From the NCBI RefSeq assembly GCF_021213805.1, contig NZ_JAJQJI010000003.1, forward strand, positions 1 through 64,000: DNA of 64,000 bases, in the 5' to 3' direction. Below are positions 56,983-64,000 of this stretch, piece by piece. Each line of letters opens with the position of its first letter. The stretch's first letter is position 1. The stretch comes from Mycobacterium sp. MYCO198283. Lineage in GTDB: Bacteria > Actinomycetota > Actinomycetes > Mycobacteriales > Mycobacteriaceae. The notes beneath the pieces are model-generated. The model was not told the origin of the DNA. It was given only the letters and a program-made list of their open reading frames with translations, and made no database searches. Both the position numbers and the translations under genes were made by a program.

Positions 56983-57552
56983 ATGGCGCCCCAACCTCGC
57001 AAGCTCCGGAAGGACGCAGCGGAGAACGCTGAACGCGTGATGGCAGCTGCGGTCCGATCGGGCTTGGCCGAGGGCAGGTTCGTGCCGCTGGAACAGATCG
57101 CGGCGGACGCGGGCGTGGGCATCGGCACCCTCTACCGCCGGTACCCGAGCCGCGAGGCACTGCTCGAAGCGCTGGCGGTGCGCGCCTACCGCTTGATCCT
57201 GGCCGAGGCGCACGACGCCATGGCACACGGCGAGACGGGCCTTGATGCGATCGGCCGGTTCCTGCGCCAAACGTTCGACCACCGCGACGAGCTGGTGCTT
57301 CCCCTGCACGGCGCACCCATGACGGCGGACACCGAATCCGCCGAGCTGCGCAGTCAGATGCACCAGATCATGGAGGCGATCGTGGCGCGCGGCCACCGCG
57401 ACGGCAGCGTCCGTCCCGACGTGACCGCGGGAGCGGTCGTGCGATTCGGTGCCATGCTCGCGCGCCCGATGTCCAATGTGCCCGACTGGCCGGACGCCGC
57501 GGCCGAGCAGCGGGCCATCTTCCTGCGCGGCATCGCAGCGCACGACGGGTAG
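56983..57552 (+). CDS. TetR-family regulator
   Basis: A 189-residue TetR-type repressor. The helix-turn-helix is at about 18-60 (LEQIAADAGVGIGTLYRRYPSREALLEAL), followed by a helical ligand domain. I use ATG 56983: an in-frame GTG at 56971 falls within a likely -10 element TACCGT (56967-56972). It is divergent from fadE3 across about 100 bases, so it may regulate fadE3 and itself. The ligand is unknown, perhaps an acyl-CoA. Confidence 0.87.
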   Translation: MAPQPRKLRKDAAENAERVMAAAVRSGLAEGRFVPLEQIAADAGVGIGTLYRRYPSREALLEALAVRAYRLILAEAHDAMAHGETGLDAIGRFLRQTFDHRDELVLPLHGAPMTADTESAELRSQMHQIMEAIVARGHRDGSVRPDVTAGAVVRFGAMLARPMSNVPDWPDAAAEQRAIFLRGIAAHDG

Positions 57553-57653
57553 GCGTCGGCCGCTCTGGCTTTAATGGAGGATTTCCTCCGCTTGACCTAG
57601 GGTGAGGCGGGTGGCCGTCGGCGTGTGACCACCGTCTCCCACCGGGCGGAATT

Positions 57654-57669
57654 GCTTCGACGTCGAAGC
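57654..57669. promoter_or_regulatory. Operator-like palindrome 1 before the oxidoreductase gene
   Basis: GCTTCGACGTCGAAGC is a perfect 16-bp palindrome, 55 bases before ATG 57724. The same arms recur at 57689-57704 and, less exactly, at 58761-58776 before the marR gene. It is probably the binding site of that MarR-type protein. Confidence 0.7.
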
Positions 57670-57687
57670 GGTTATAGGCCGCGTAAC

Positions 57688-57705
57688 TGCTTCGACTTCG
57701 AAGCA
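57688..57705. promoter_or_regulatory. Operator-like palindrome 2 before the oxidoreductase gene
   Basis: TGCTTCGACTTCGAAGCA has perfect 8-bp arms around CT. Its arms start 35 bases after those of palindrome 1, and it lies 18 bases before the ATG, next to the ribosome binding site GAGGAGG. Binding here would block transcription or early elongation. Confidence 0.7.
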
Positions 57706-57723
57706 ACAACCGAGGAGGAAATC

Positions 57724-58668
57724 ATGAAGGCTGTCCGATTCCACCGTTATGGCGGTAGCGACGTGCTGCAGTACGAGGACGCCCCGCAACCGGCCCCGGG
57801 GCCCGGGCAGGTGCTGATCGAGGTCGCCGCCACGTCGTTCAACCCGGTCGACGCCGGCATCCGCGGCGGTTATCTCGCGCAGGTGTACTCGATCGCCTTC
57901 CCGCACACTCCGGGGGTCGACGTGGCCGGCACCATCGCCGCGGTCGGCGAGGGCGTGCACGGATGGGACGTCGGCGATGCCGTCGTCGCGTTCCTGCCGC
58001 TGGACGCCGACGGGGCCGCCGCGGAGTACGCGATCGCGCCGGCGGAGTCACTCGCCGCCGCCCCGACGTCGGTGCCGCTGGCCGACGCCGCCGCGCTGCC
58101 CGAGGCCGCATTGACGGCGTGGCAGTCGCTCTTCGAGATCGCCGGTCTCACGAGCGGCCAGTCGATCCTGATCAACGGCGCGTCTGGTGCGGTGGGCGGC
58201 TACGCCATTCAGTTGGCCAAGCAGGCCGGAGCCGTCGTCACCGCAACCGCCAAGCCGCGCGACGCCGACCGGCTGCGCGCCCTCGGCGCTGACCGTCTCG
58301 TCGACTACATCGACTTCACGCAGTCGCCGATCGTCGTCGAGGGTGCGCCCTTCGACGTGGTGCTCAACCTGGTCGGAACCACCGACGAGCAGACCGAGGC
58401 CTTGATCGGCGTCGTCGCCGACGGCGGCGTCCACGTCGGCACCATGGTCTTCGGGCCGGAGAACCCGGGGCGCGGCGTCCGCAGCCAGCGGGTCTTCGTG
58501 CGCAGCGACGCCGCCCAGTTGGCCGAACTGGTCAGCCGCGTCGACGCCGGTCAGCTGCGCATCGAGGTGGCGCACCGCCGCCCGCTCGCCGACGCCGCGG
58601 CCGTACACGAGGAATCCGACACCGGACGCCTGCACGGCAAGACCATCCTGGTGCCCGGCGACCGCTGA
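57724..58668 (+). CDS. Quinone-oxidoreductase-like NADP-dependent protein (MDR family)
   Basis: A 314-residue zinc-free medium-chain reductase. GHLK-type N terminus (MKAVRFHRYGGSDVL), TSFNPVDAGIRGG, the NADP loop INGASGAVGGYAIQLAKQAG (about 150-170) and IEVAHRRPLADAAAVHEES at the end are typical of quinone oxidoreductases/enoyl reductases. No zinc-binding Cys cluster is present. A strong ribosome binding site (GAGGAGG) precedes ATG 57724. Two operator-like palindromes lie directly upstream and a related one precedes the marR gene, so it is probably a MarR-controlled detoxification enzyme. Confidence 0.88.
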   Translation: MKAVRFHRYGGSDVLQYEDAPQPAPGPGQVLIEVAATSFNPVDAGIRGGYLAQVYSIAFPHTPGVDVAGTIAAVGEGVHGWDVGDAVVAFLPLDADGAAAEYAIAPAESLAAAPTSVPLADAAALPEAALTAWQSLFEIAGLTSGQSILINGASGAVGGYAIQLAKQAGAVVTATAKPRDADRLRALGADRLVDYIDFTQSPIVVEGAPFDVVLNLVGTTDEQTEALIGVVADGGVHVGTMVFGPENPGRGVRSQRVFVRSDAAQLAELVSRVDAGQLRIEVAHRRPLADAAAVHEESDTGRLHGKTILVPGDR

Positions 58669-58709
58669 CCGACCGCTCCCGAATCCGACGGCAACACCGA
58701 TAGCCCGGC

Positions 58710-58739
58710 GCCGTCCCGCCCGACATCGGGCGGGACGGC
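58710..58739 (+). terminator. Hairpin terminator after the oxidoreductase gene
   Basis: Perfect 14-bp inverted repeat (58710-58723 with 58726-58739) with a two-base centre, in practice a 12-bp stem. It lies 41 bases after the stop codon and before the marR promoter. Confidence 0.75.
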
Positions 58740-58760
58740 ACCGTCCACGTCCGTCGTAAC

Positions 58761-58784
58761 GCTTCGACATCGCAGCACTAGTGT
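58761..58784 (+). promoter_or_regulatory. marR promoter with a third copy of the palindrome
   Basis: GCTTCGA (58761-58767) and TCGCAGC (58770-58776) form an imperfect version of the upstream palindromes (one arm base changed). TAGTGT (58779-58784) is a good -10, seven bases before ATG 58792. The site would lie in the spacer, fitting negative autoregulation. Confidence 0.65.
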
Positions 58785-58791
58785 GGGGCGC

Positions 58792-59283
58792 ATGGCCGAT
58801 GCCCTCGACCCGGCCGAGCTGCGCGCCTACTTCGCCCTGATGGAGGCCGTCAGCCTGCTGCAGTACGCGGTGCGGCAGCAACTGCAGGACGACGGTGGCC
58901 TCAGCTATGTGCAGTTCGAGATCCTGGCCAAGCTCGCCGACACCGACCATCCCGTGACGATGACCGAGCTGGCCGACGGCGTGGTGTACAGCCGCTCCGG
59001 GCTCACTCACCAGGCCAGACTGCTGGAGCAGCACGGCCTCATCACCCGGCAGCCGTCCCCGGACGACCAGCGCGCCACGGTGGTCGCTCTCACCGACCAG
59101 GGCCGCGCTCGCGTCGCCAAGGTCCTACCCGGCCACATCCGCGTCGTGCGTGAGCTGCTGTTCGGCGCCCTCGATCGCCGCGACGTGCGAACCCTCGGCG
59201 ATCTGATGGAGACCGCACGTGACCACATGCGATCCCGACCGCCCCGCTCCGCCGCACCGCGGAAGCGCCGCGCAGCGCACTGA
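58792..59283 (+). CDS. MarR-family regulator
   Basis: A 163-residue MarR-type winged-helix protein: LSYVQFEILAKLADTDHPVT then MTELADGVVYSRSGLTHQ (recognition helix, about 62-79) and the wing LITRQPSPDDQRATVVALT. The last 20 residues are basic (RSRPPRSAAPRKRRA). ATG 58792 comes seven bases after TAGTGT, so the message is probably leaderless. The GCTTCGA-NN-TCGAAGC palindromes before this gene and the oxidoreductase gene make it the likely repressor of both. The inducer is unknown, perhaps a phenolic or quinone compound. Confidence 0.9.
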   Translation: MADALDPAELRAYFALMEAVSLLQYAVRQQLQDDGGLSYVQFEILAKLADTDHPVTMTELADGVVYSRSGLTHQARLLEQHGLITRQPSPDDQRATVVALTDQGRARVAKVLPGHIRVVRELLFGALDRRDVRTLGDLMETARDHMRSRPPRSAAPRKRRAAH

Positions 59284-59361
59284 CCGCTGCGCGCGGGCGT
59301 GGCCGCACGCCTGCCGCCGCCTCCTTGACCGGTGTCGAGCCGGCTGCCAGCATCAGGCGCT

Positions 59362-60339
59362 GTGACGGGCCCGTACTTCGACGACCTGCACCGCGGACAG
59401 GTCTTCGACGCGGCGCCGTCGATGACGCTGACGCCCGGCGCGGCGGCCGTCCACCAAGCCATCCTCGGGGACCGGCTGCGGCTGTCGCTGGACGCCGAGC
59501 TCGCGCGGACGGTGACGAAAGCGCATGCGCCACTGGCGCATCCGGCGCTGGTATGCGACGTGGCGATCGGCCAGTCGACGCTGGTGACGCAGCGCGTCAA
59601 GGCCAACCTGTTCTATCGCGGGCTGACGTTCCACCGATTCCCGGCGCTCGGGGACACGCTGTACACCCGCACCGAGGTCGTCGGACTGCGGCAGAACACC
59701 GCGAAGCCGGGCCGGGCGCCCACCGGGCTCGCCGCGCTGCGGATGACGACCATCGACCAGCTCGACAACCTCGTCCTCGACTTCTACCGCTGCGCGATGC
59801 TGCCGCTGCGCCCCGACGCCGGCGACACCGGTCACCACGACGACCTGACGGCGATCGGCAGCGAGGTGGCTCCGGTCGGCGACCCGGCGGACGGCTGGGA
59901 CGCCGAGGCGTTCCGCGCCCGCGTACCCGGTCCGCACTTCGATCCCGCGCTGGCGGGCGCGGTGCTGCACGGCGCCGCCGACGTCGTGAGCAGTGCTCCG
60001 GAACTCGCGCGCCTCACACTGAACATCGCCGCGACACACCATGATTCGCGGGTCGGCGGCGGCCGCCGGCTGGTGTACGGCGGGCACACCATCGGGTTGG
60101 CGCTCGCCCAGGTCACCCGGCTGCTGCCGAACCTGGTGGCGGTGCTCGGCTGGCATTCCTGCGACCACACCGGTCCGGTCTTCGAAGGCGACACGCTCGT
60201 CAGCGAGGTGCACGTCGAGGCCGCCGAGCCGCGGTCCGAGGGGGGCGGGGTGCTCACGCTTCGCTCGCTGGTCCGCGCGGTCGGCGACGGGCAGGACCGC
60301 CCGGTGCTCGACTGGCGATTCCGGGCGCTGCTGTTCTGA
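59362..60339 (+). CDS. Double-hotdog MaoC-like dehydratase (Rv0216 type)
   Basis: A 325-residue protein of two hotdog domains (about 5-150 and 165-325). VKANLFYRGLTFHRFPALGDTL and YGGHTIGLALAQVTRLLPNL are characteristic of Rv0216, whose structure shows a double hotdog related to R-specific enoyl-CoA hydratases, though its activity was unclear. I start at GTG 59362, which sits after TTGACC (59325-59330), a 17-base spacer and CAGCAT (59348-59353); an in-frame GTG at 59332 gives a length nearer to Rv0216. The CoA-transferase gene follows after 20 bases. Confidence 0.86.
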   Translation: MTGPYFDDLHRGQVFDAAPSMTLTPGAAAVHQAILGDRLRLSLDAELARTVTKAHAPLAHPALVCDVAIGQSTLVTQRVKANLFYRGLTFHRFPALGDTLYTRTEVVGLRQNTAKPGRAPTGLAALRMTTIDQLDNLVLDFYRCAMLPLRPDAGDTGHHDDLTAIGSEVAPVGDPADGWDAEAFRARVPGPHFDPALAGAVLHGAADVVSSAPELARLTLNIAATHHDSRVGGGRRLVYGGHTIGLALAQVTRLLPNLVAVLGWHSCDHTGPVFEGDTLVSEVHVEAAEPRSEGGGVLTLRSLVRAVGDGQDRPVLDWRFRALLF

Positions 60340-60359
60340 TCGGCGGCCACAATGGCGTG

Positions 60360-61436
60360 ATGACGCTCGTCGTGCCGGCCGCGGTGGTGCGGGCCGCACA
60401 GCAGGTGGCCGACGACATCGGCCGGCTCGGCGGGGTGTGCGTCGACGCCGCCGACGAGCTCGCCGGACGGGCCGCACTGCGCGGGTTCCCGTCGCCGGGG
60501 CGGATATCGGCGGGCGGAGCGTCGCGGCTGATCGCCGGAGGCGATGGCTGGTGGGCGCTGACGCTGTCGCGTGCCGACGACGTCGCCGCGGTGCCTGCGC
60601 TGCTCGAGGTGGATGCGGTGCCCGACGATCCGTGGCCGGCGCTGCTGGACGCCGCCGCCACTCGGCCCGCCGCCGAGCTGGTGGCGCGGGCGCGGCTGCT
60701 CGGCTTGCCCGCCGCACGGCTGGGTGAGGCCGAGCCTGCGCCGCCGACCGTAACGCGTTGCGGCGACCAGCATCCGGTGCAGCTGCCCGACCTCCTGGTG
60801 GTCGACCTGTCGGCGATGTGGGCCGGGCCGCTGTGTGGCCGCATCCTCGCCGACGCCGGCGCGACCGTCGTCAAGGTGGAGAGCCCGCAGCGCCCCGACG
60901 GCACCCGCGCCGACCCGGATTTCGATCGGTGGATGAACGGCGGAAAGGTCCGGTATACCGTCGATCTCGACGACCCGGCGCTGCGCGAACTGCTCGGGGC
61001 GGCCGACGTCGTCATCGAGTCGTCGCGGCCCGGCGCGCTGTCGCGTCGCGGGCTGGGACCCGACGACTGTCGGGCCCGTCCGGGGCGAGTGTGGTTGCAG
61101 CTCAGCGGTTACGGCGCCGATCATCCCGACCGCGTGGCCTTCGGTGACGACGCCGCGGTGGCCGGCGGACTGGTGGGCGACGGCCCGGTGTTCTGCGGCG
61201 ACGCGATCGCCGATCCGCTGTCGGGTCTCGAAGCCGCCCGCTGCGTGCTGGCGAGCCTGGCCGACGGCGGCGGCACCGTGATCGGGCTGGCCATGGCGGC
61301 CGTCGCCGCGCGGTACGCCGCGTTGAGCCGGGACGGCTGGGTGACGCTGCCGTCGCGGCGGCCGTCTTTGCGGTGGAAACCTGTGCGCCAGGCTGGTTTT
61401 CAGCAGCTGACGGCCGGGCGGGCGGCGCCGTGCTGA
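60360..61436 (+). CDS. Family III CoA-transferase-like protein (CaiB/BaiF)
   Basis: A 358-residue protein. A CaiB/BaiF N-terminal motif (VVDLSAMWAGPLCGRILADA) appears only at about residue 143, followed by VVKVESPQRPDG and MNGGKVRYTVDLDDPA, where the catalytic Asp is expected. The first 140 residues therefore form an unusual extra part, and the C-terminal region (about 300-358) is shorter than in CaiB. The donor and acceptor acids are unknown. ATG 60360 is six bases after CACAAT (60348-60353). Its stop overlaps the amidohydrolase start by 7 bases. Confidence 0.8.
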   Translation: MTLVVPAAVVRAAQQVADDIGRLGGVCVDAADELAGRAALRGFPSPGRISAGGASRLIAGGDGWWALTLSRADDVAAVPALLEVDAVPDDPWPALLDAAATRPAAELVARARLLGLPAARLGEAEPAPPTVTRCGDQHPVQLPDLLVVDLSAMWAGPLCGRILADAGATVVKVESPQRPDGTRADPDFDRWMNGGKVRYTVDLDDPALRELLGAADVVIESSRPGALSRRGLGPDDCRARPGRVWLQLSGYGADHPDRVAFGDDAAVAGGLVGDGPVFCGDAIADPLSGLEAARCVLASLADGGGTVIGLAMAAVAARYAALSRDGWVTLPSRRPSLRWKPVRQAGFQQLTAGRAAPC

Positions 61437-62701
61437 TCCGCCGCGCTGCCCTTGCCGACGGGCGGCTCGCCGACATTCGGGTGGGCGAACAAATCACTGA
61501 CGTCGCACCGCAGCTCGATCGCCGCCGGGGTGAGGACGAGTTCGACGCCGACCATGGCGCGGTGCTGCCCGGCCTGCACGATCACCACCTGCACGTGCGT
61601 GCGGCGGCCGCTGCGCTGCGGTCGGTGGCGGTCGGACCACCGCGGGTGAACGACGCCGGGCAATTTGCGGCGGCGCTCCGGTCGGCACTGCCCGACGCCG
61701 ACGGCTGGGTGCGGGCCGTCGGCTACCACGAATCGGTGGCCGGCGACCTCGACCACGCGGTGCTCGACCGGATCGTCGGCAGCACGCCGTTGCGGGTGCA
61801 GCACCGCAGCGGCGTGCTGTGGTTCCTCAACAGCGCCGGGCTCGCGCGCGTCGGGATCGCCGGACACCCCGACGGCCGACTCCGCAGCGACGACCGCCGC
61901 TGGTCGGCGTCGCTGCCGCGGTTGCAGCCCGACCTCGCGGCGTTCGGCGCCCTGCTCACCCGCTATGGCGTCACCGGCGTCACCGACGCCACGCCCGACC
62001 TGCAGGACGCCGCGGCGTTGGCGGCGGCACTGCCGGTGCGGCTCCACGCGCTCGCCCCGGGCAAGCGGATCCTGCACGACGACGAGCTCGACCTCGACGA
62101 GCTCACCGCCTGGATCACCGCGCGCCACGCCGACGGTGTGCCGGTCGCCCTCCACTGCGTGACCGTGCCGCAGCTGGTGGTCGCCGTTTCCGCGCTGGCG
62201 GCGGCGGGCCGGCAGCCGCGCGACCGGATCGAACACGCCGCGATGGTGCCCGACGACATGGTCGCCGACCTGGTCGGCGTCACCGTCGTCACGCAGCCGG
62301 GCTTCGTCGCCGAACGGGGCCGCGAGTACGTCGCCGACGTCCCGGCCGACGAGTGGCCGCAGCTGTGGCGCGTCGCAACCCTGCAGGCGGCCGGCGTCCC
62401 GGTCGCCGGGAGCACCGATGCGCCGTTCGGGTCGCCGGACCCGTGGGCGGCGATGCGGGCGGCCGTCTCCCGGCGGACGGCTGCGGGCATAGTGCTCGGC
62501 GAGCGCGAATCCGTCACGGCCGCAACGGCGCTCGCGATGTTCAGCGGGCACGCCGCGGATCCGTGCCGGCCCCGCCGCATCGCGCCGGGCGAACCGGGCG
62601 ACCTGTGCGTGCTCGGCCCGCCGCCCGACGAGGCGCTGCGTGCCCTGGCGTCGGACATGGTGACGGCCACCGTCGTCGGCGGCCGCCTGGTCCACGGTTG
62701 A
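61430..62701 (+). CDS. Amidohydrolase family 3 (YtcJ-like) protein
   Basis: A 423-residue metal-dependent hydrolase. The first metal motif is LPGLHDHHLHV (about 44-54), later ligands are in VALHCVTVP and RIEHAAMVP, and the catalytic Asp is in AGSTDAPFGSPDPW (about 325-338). The start GTG 61430 lies inside the CoA-transferase gene (7-base overlap), so the two are coupled. The substrate is unknown; relatives cleave amide or formamide bonds. The gene ends before a palindromic repeat shared with the convergent acyl-CoA dehydrogenase gene. Confidence 0.85.
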   Translation: MLIRRAALADGRLADIRVGEQITDVAPQLDRRRGEDEFDADHGAVLPGLHDHHLHVRAAAAALRSVAVGPPRVNDAGQFAAALRSALPDADGWVRAVGYHESVAGDLDHAVLDRIVGSTPLRVQHRSGVLWFLNSAGLARVGIAGHPDGRLRSDDRRWSASLPRLQPDLAAFGALLTRYGVTGVTDATPDLQDAAALAAALPVRLHALAPGKRILHDDELDLDELTAWITARHADGVPVALHCVTVPQLVVAVSALAAAGRQPRDRIEHAAMVPDDMVADLVGVTVVTQPGFVAERGREYVADVPADEWPQLWRVATLQAAGVPVAGSTDAPFGSPDPWAAMRAAVSRRTAAGIVLGERESVTAATALAMFSGHAADPCRPRRIAPGEPGDLCVLGPPPDEALRALASDMVTATVVGGRLVHG

Positions 62702-62748
62702 CTGTCGCTTGCTGGCGTCGAGATCCACGCCAAGTGCGGCGACACCCC

Positions 62749-62813
62749 CCGCGAGCGTGCGCGCACGACACGGCTTTCGCGGCGTGTCGGCGTACAGACA
62801 CGCACGCTCGCGG
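62749..62813. repeat. Dispersed palindromic repeat (copy 2), likely bidirectional terminator
   Basis: Outer arms 62749-62761 and 62801-62813 are perfectly complementary over 13 bases. Bases 62781-62813 are the near-identical reverse complement of copy 1 (48211-48243). It again lies between convergent genes. The rest of the 178-base gap (62702-62879) shows nothing else clear. Confidence 0.8.
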
Positions 62814-62879
62814 TGCCGACGGGGGCACGCCCGGGAGCGCGCGGCACTCGCGGGCGACTGGGCAATCGGGGCGCGGGCG

Positions 62880-64000
62880 CTACTTGATCAGCGGGTCGCG
62901 GGGGAGGCCGAGGATGCGCTCGGCGATCGAATTGCGAGTGATCTCCGACGTGCCACCGGCGATGGTCATCGCGCGGTTGCCCAGATAGGTCTGCGTCAGC
63001 TGCGGCGTCTCGCCGATGACCGCCGCGGTGCCGGCAATGTCCATCGCGAGCTCGGTGAGGTGCTGCGACTGCTCGGCCACCAGGAGCTTGGTGACGTTGC
63101 CCTCCGGCCCGGGCTCGGCGCCGGTGATGGCCCGCGTCGCCCGGCGCAGGTTCAGCAGCCGCAGCGTGTGCGTCTCGGCGATCACCTCGCCCGCCCGCCG
63201 GACGTAGTGCGCGGCGGTGTCGGCGGGCGCGCTGTCGAGCAGTTTCACCAGGTCGTCGACGGTGTAGCCGGTCGGGGCGCCCGACCCGCCGCCGATGGAG
63301 ATCCGCTCGTTGCCCAGCGTCGCCCGCGCCACCAGCCAGCCGCGGTTCACGTCGCCGACCACGTTCTCGTCGGGCACGAACACGTCGTCGAAGAAGACCT
63401 CGTTGAAGTGCGAGTCGCCGGTGAGCCCCCGCAGCGGATTCACCGTCACCCCGTCGACTTTCATGTCGATCGCCATCATGGTGACGCCGGCGTGCTTGGG
63501 CGCGTCGGGATCGGTGCGGACGGTGGCCAAACCCCACTGACACAGGTGCGCCAGGCTCGTCCACACCTTCTGCCCGGTGACCCGCCAGCCGCCTTCGACC
63601 TTCTTCGCCACGGTCCGCACGGCGGCGGCGTCGGAGCCGGCGCCGGGCTCGGAGAACAGCTGGCACCACATGACCTTGCCGCGCAGCACGTCGTCGACCC
63701 ACCGCTCGCGCTGGTCGTCGGTGCCGGCCTGGGCGATCGTCAGCGCCACCCAGCCGGTGATGCCCAGGTCGGGGCGCTCGACGTCCCGGAACTCCTCCTC
63801 GACCACCAGCTGTTCGACGACGTCGGCGCCCCGTCCCCACGGCTTCGGCCAGTGCGGCACGAAGTAGCCGGAGTCCACCAGGAAGTCGCGGCGCTCGTCG
63901 GCCGGCAGCGCGCGTGCCCGCTGCGCCGCCTCGCGCGCCGCGCGGCGGTACTCCTCGGCCTCGGGCGGCAACGTGAACGCCGCCCCGTGCGCCTGACCGG
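62880..64000 (-). CDS. Acyl-CoA dehydrogenase, C-terminal part (cut by window edge)
   Basis: At least 373 residues of an acyl-CoA dehydrogenase; the frame stays open to the window edge, so the start is outside. LFSEPGAGSDAAAVRT (FAD/substrate region), GQKVWTSLAHLCQWGL, NERISIGGGSG and the end AMTIAGGTSEITRNSIAERILGL are typical. The preceding residues (GQAHGAAFTLPPEAEEYRRAA) look like the linker into the second domain of the large two-domain FadE proteins of about 700 residues, so this may be only the second half. A TTG at 63971 could serve as a start if the gene were short, but this is less likely. Confidence 0.82.
   Translation of the reverse strand, partial: GQAHGAAFTLPPEAEEYRRAAREAAQRARALPADERRDFLVDSGYFVPHWPKPWGRGADVVEQLVVEEEFRDVERPDLGITGWVALTIAQAGTDDQRERWVDDVLRGKVMWCQLFSEPGAGSDAAAVRTVAKKVEGGWRVTGQKVWTSLAHLCQWGLATVRTDPDAPKHAGVTMMAIDMKVDGVTVNPLRGLTGDSHFNEVFFDDVFVPDENVVGDVNRGWLVARATLGNERISIGGGSGAPTGYTVDDLVKLLDSAPADTAAHYVRRAGEVIAETHTLRLLNLRRATRAITGAEPGPEGNVTKLLVAEQSQHLTELAMDIAGTAAVIGETPQLTQTYLGNRAMTIAGGTSEITRNSIAERILGLPRDPLIK

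Overview
The window looks like chromosome from a rapid-growing mycobacterium (Mycolicibacterium type). The evidence is a high-GC sequence, many 4-base stop/start overlaps, GTG/TTG starts, and a gene order that follows M. tuberculosis H37Rv from about Rv0169 to Rv0216 (synteny recalled from memory, not searched). The sequence starts in the last codons of mce1A and ends inside an acyl-CoA dehydrogenase gene on the minus strand.

Layout. 0-10.1 kb: the mce1 lipid-import operon (mce1A end, B, C, D, lprK/mce1E, F) and four Mce-associated membrane genes, all overlapping or nearly so. 10.1-15.8 kb: a short-chain dehydrogenase, a phosphodiester-glycosidase protein, a GlsB-type small membrane protein, a sugar-dehydrogenase lipoprotein, pirin and an ECF sigma factor (sigG type). 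15.9-19.8 kb: monoacylglycerol lipase, a hydrolase-like lipoprotein without its nucleophile, DUF2786, a zinc-hydrolase-like protein and an O-methyltransferase. 19.8-27.3 kb: ilvD, a copper module (DUF305 lipoprotein plus ricR, with a palindromic operator), a thiamine-binding protein, an L,D-transpeptidase, zmp1, and omamA/omamB.

27.3-28.9 kb: a lower-GC two-gene cassette (ASKHA sugar-kinase-like protein and a small membrane coiled-coil protein). It is bounded by perfect 25-bp direct repeats and sits exactly at the convergent stop codons of omamB and a CoA-binding protein gene. 28.9-36.8 kb: mmpL11 with two downstream genes, two hemophore-like proteins, a PrrA/PrrB-type two-component system, DUF3054 and an M23 peptidase remnant. 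36.8-48.2 kb: a flippase-like membrane protein, an AI-2E family exporter, mmpL3 with an NYN protein and trmB, a pair of GTPase-like proteins with degenerate P-loops, and GTP-type PEP carboxykinase.

48.2-64 kb: a 2OG-Fe(II) oxygenase, fadD4, an enoyl-CoA hydratase, an SDR and an XRE regulator. Then comes an accessory locus: an N-terminally short amidase-domain protein and a membrane-anchored protein whose gene lies in a 754-bp tandem duplication. After it are fadE3, a TetR regulator, a quinone-oxidoreductase-like gene and a marR gene sharing a repeated palindrome, a double-hotdog dehydratase, a CoA transferase, an amidohydrolase and the cut acyl-CoA dehydrogenase.

The core genes work together in cell-envelope lipid traffic (Mce1, OmamA/B, MmpL3, MmpL11), heme handling (hemophores beside mmpL11), fatty-acid and CoA chemistry, and copper response. 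The least explained parts are the direct-repeat-bounded cassette at 27.3 kb and the duplicated amidase/membrane-protein locus at 53.8-55.8 kb. About a dozen starts lie 6-8 bases after a NANNNT -10 hexamer, suggesting leaderless transcripts; I used this to choose starts. No tRNA, rRNA, CRISPR array or transposase was seen, and no gene-free stretch exceeds 300 bases.
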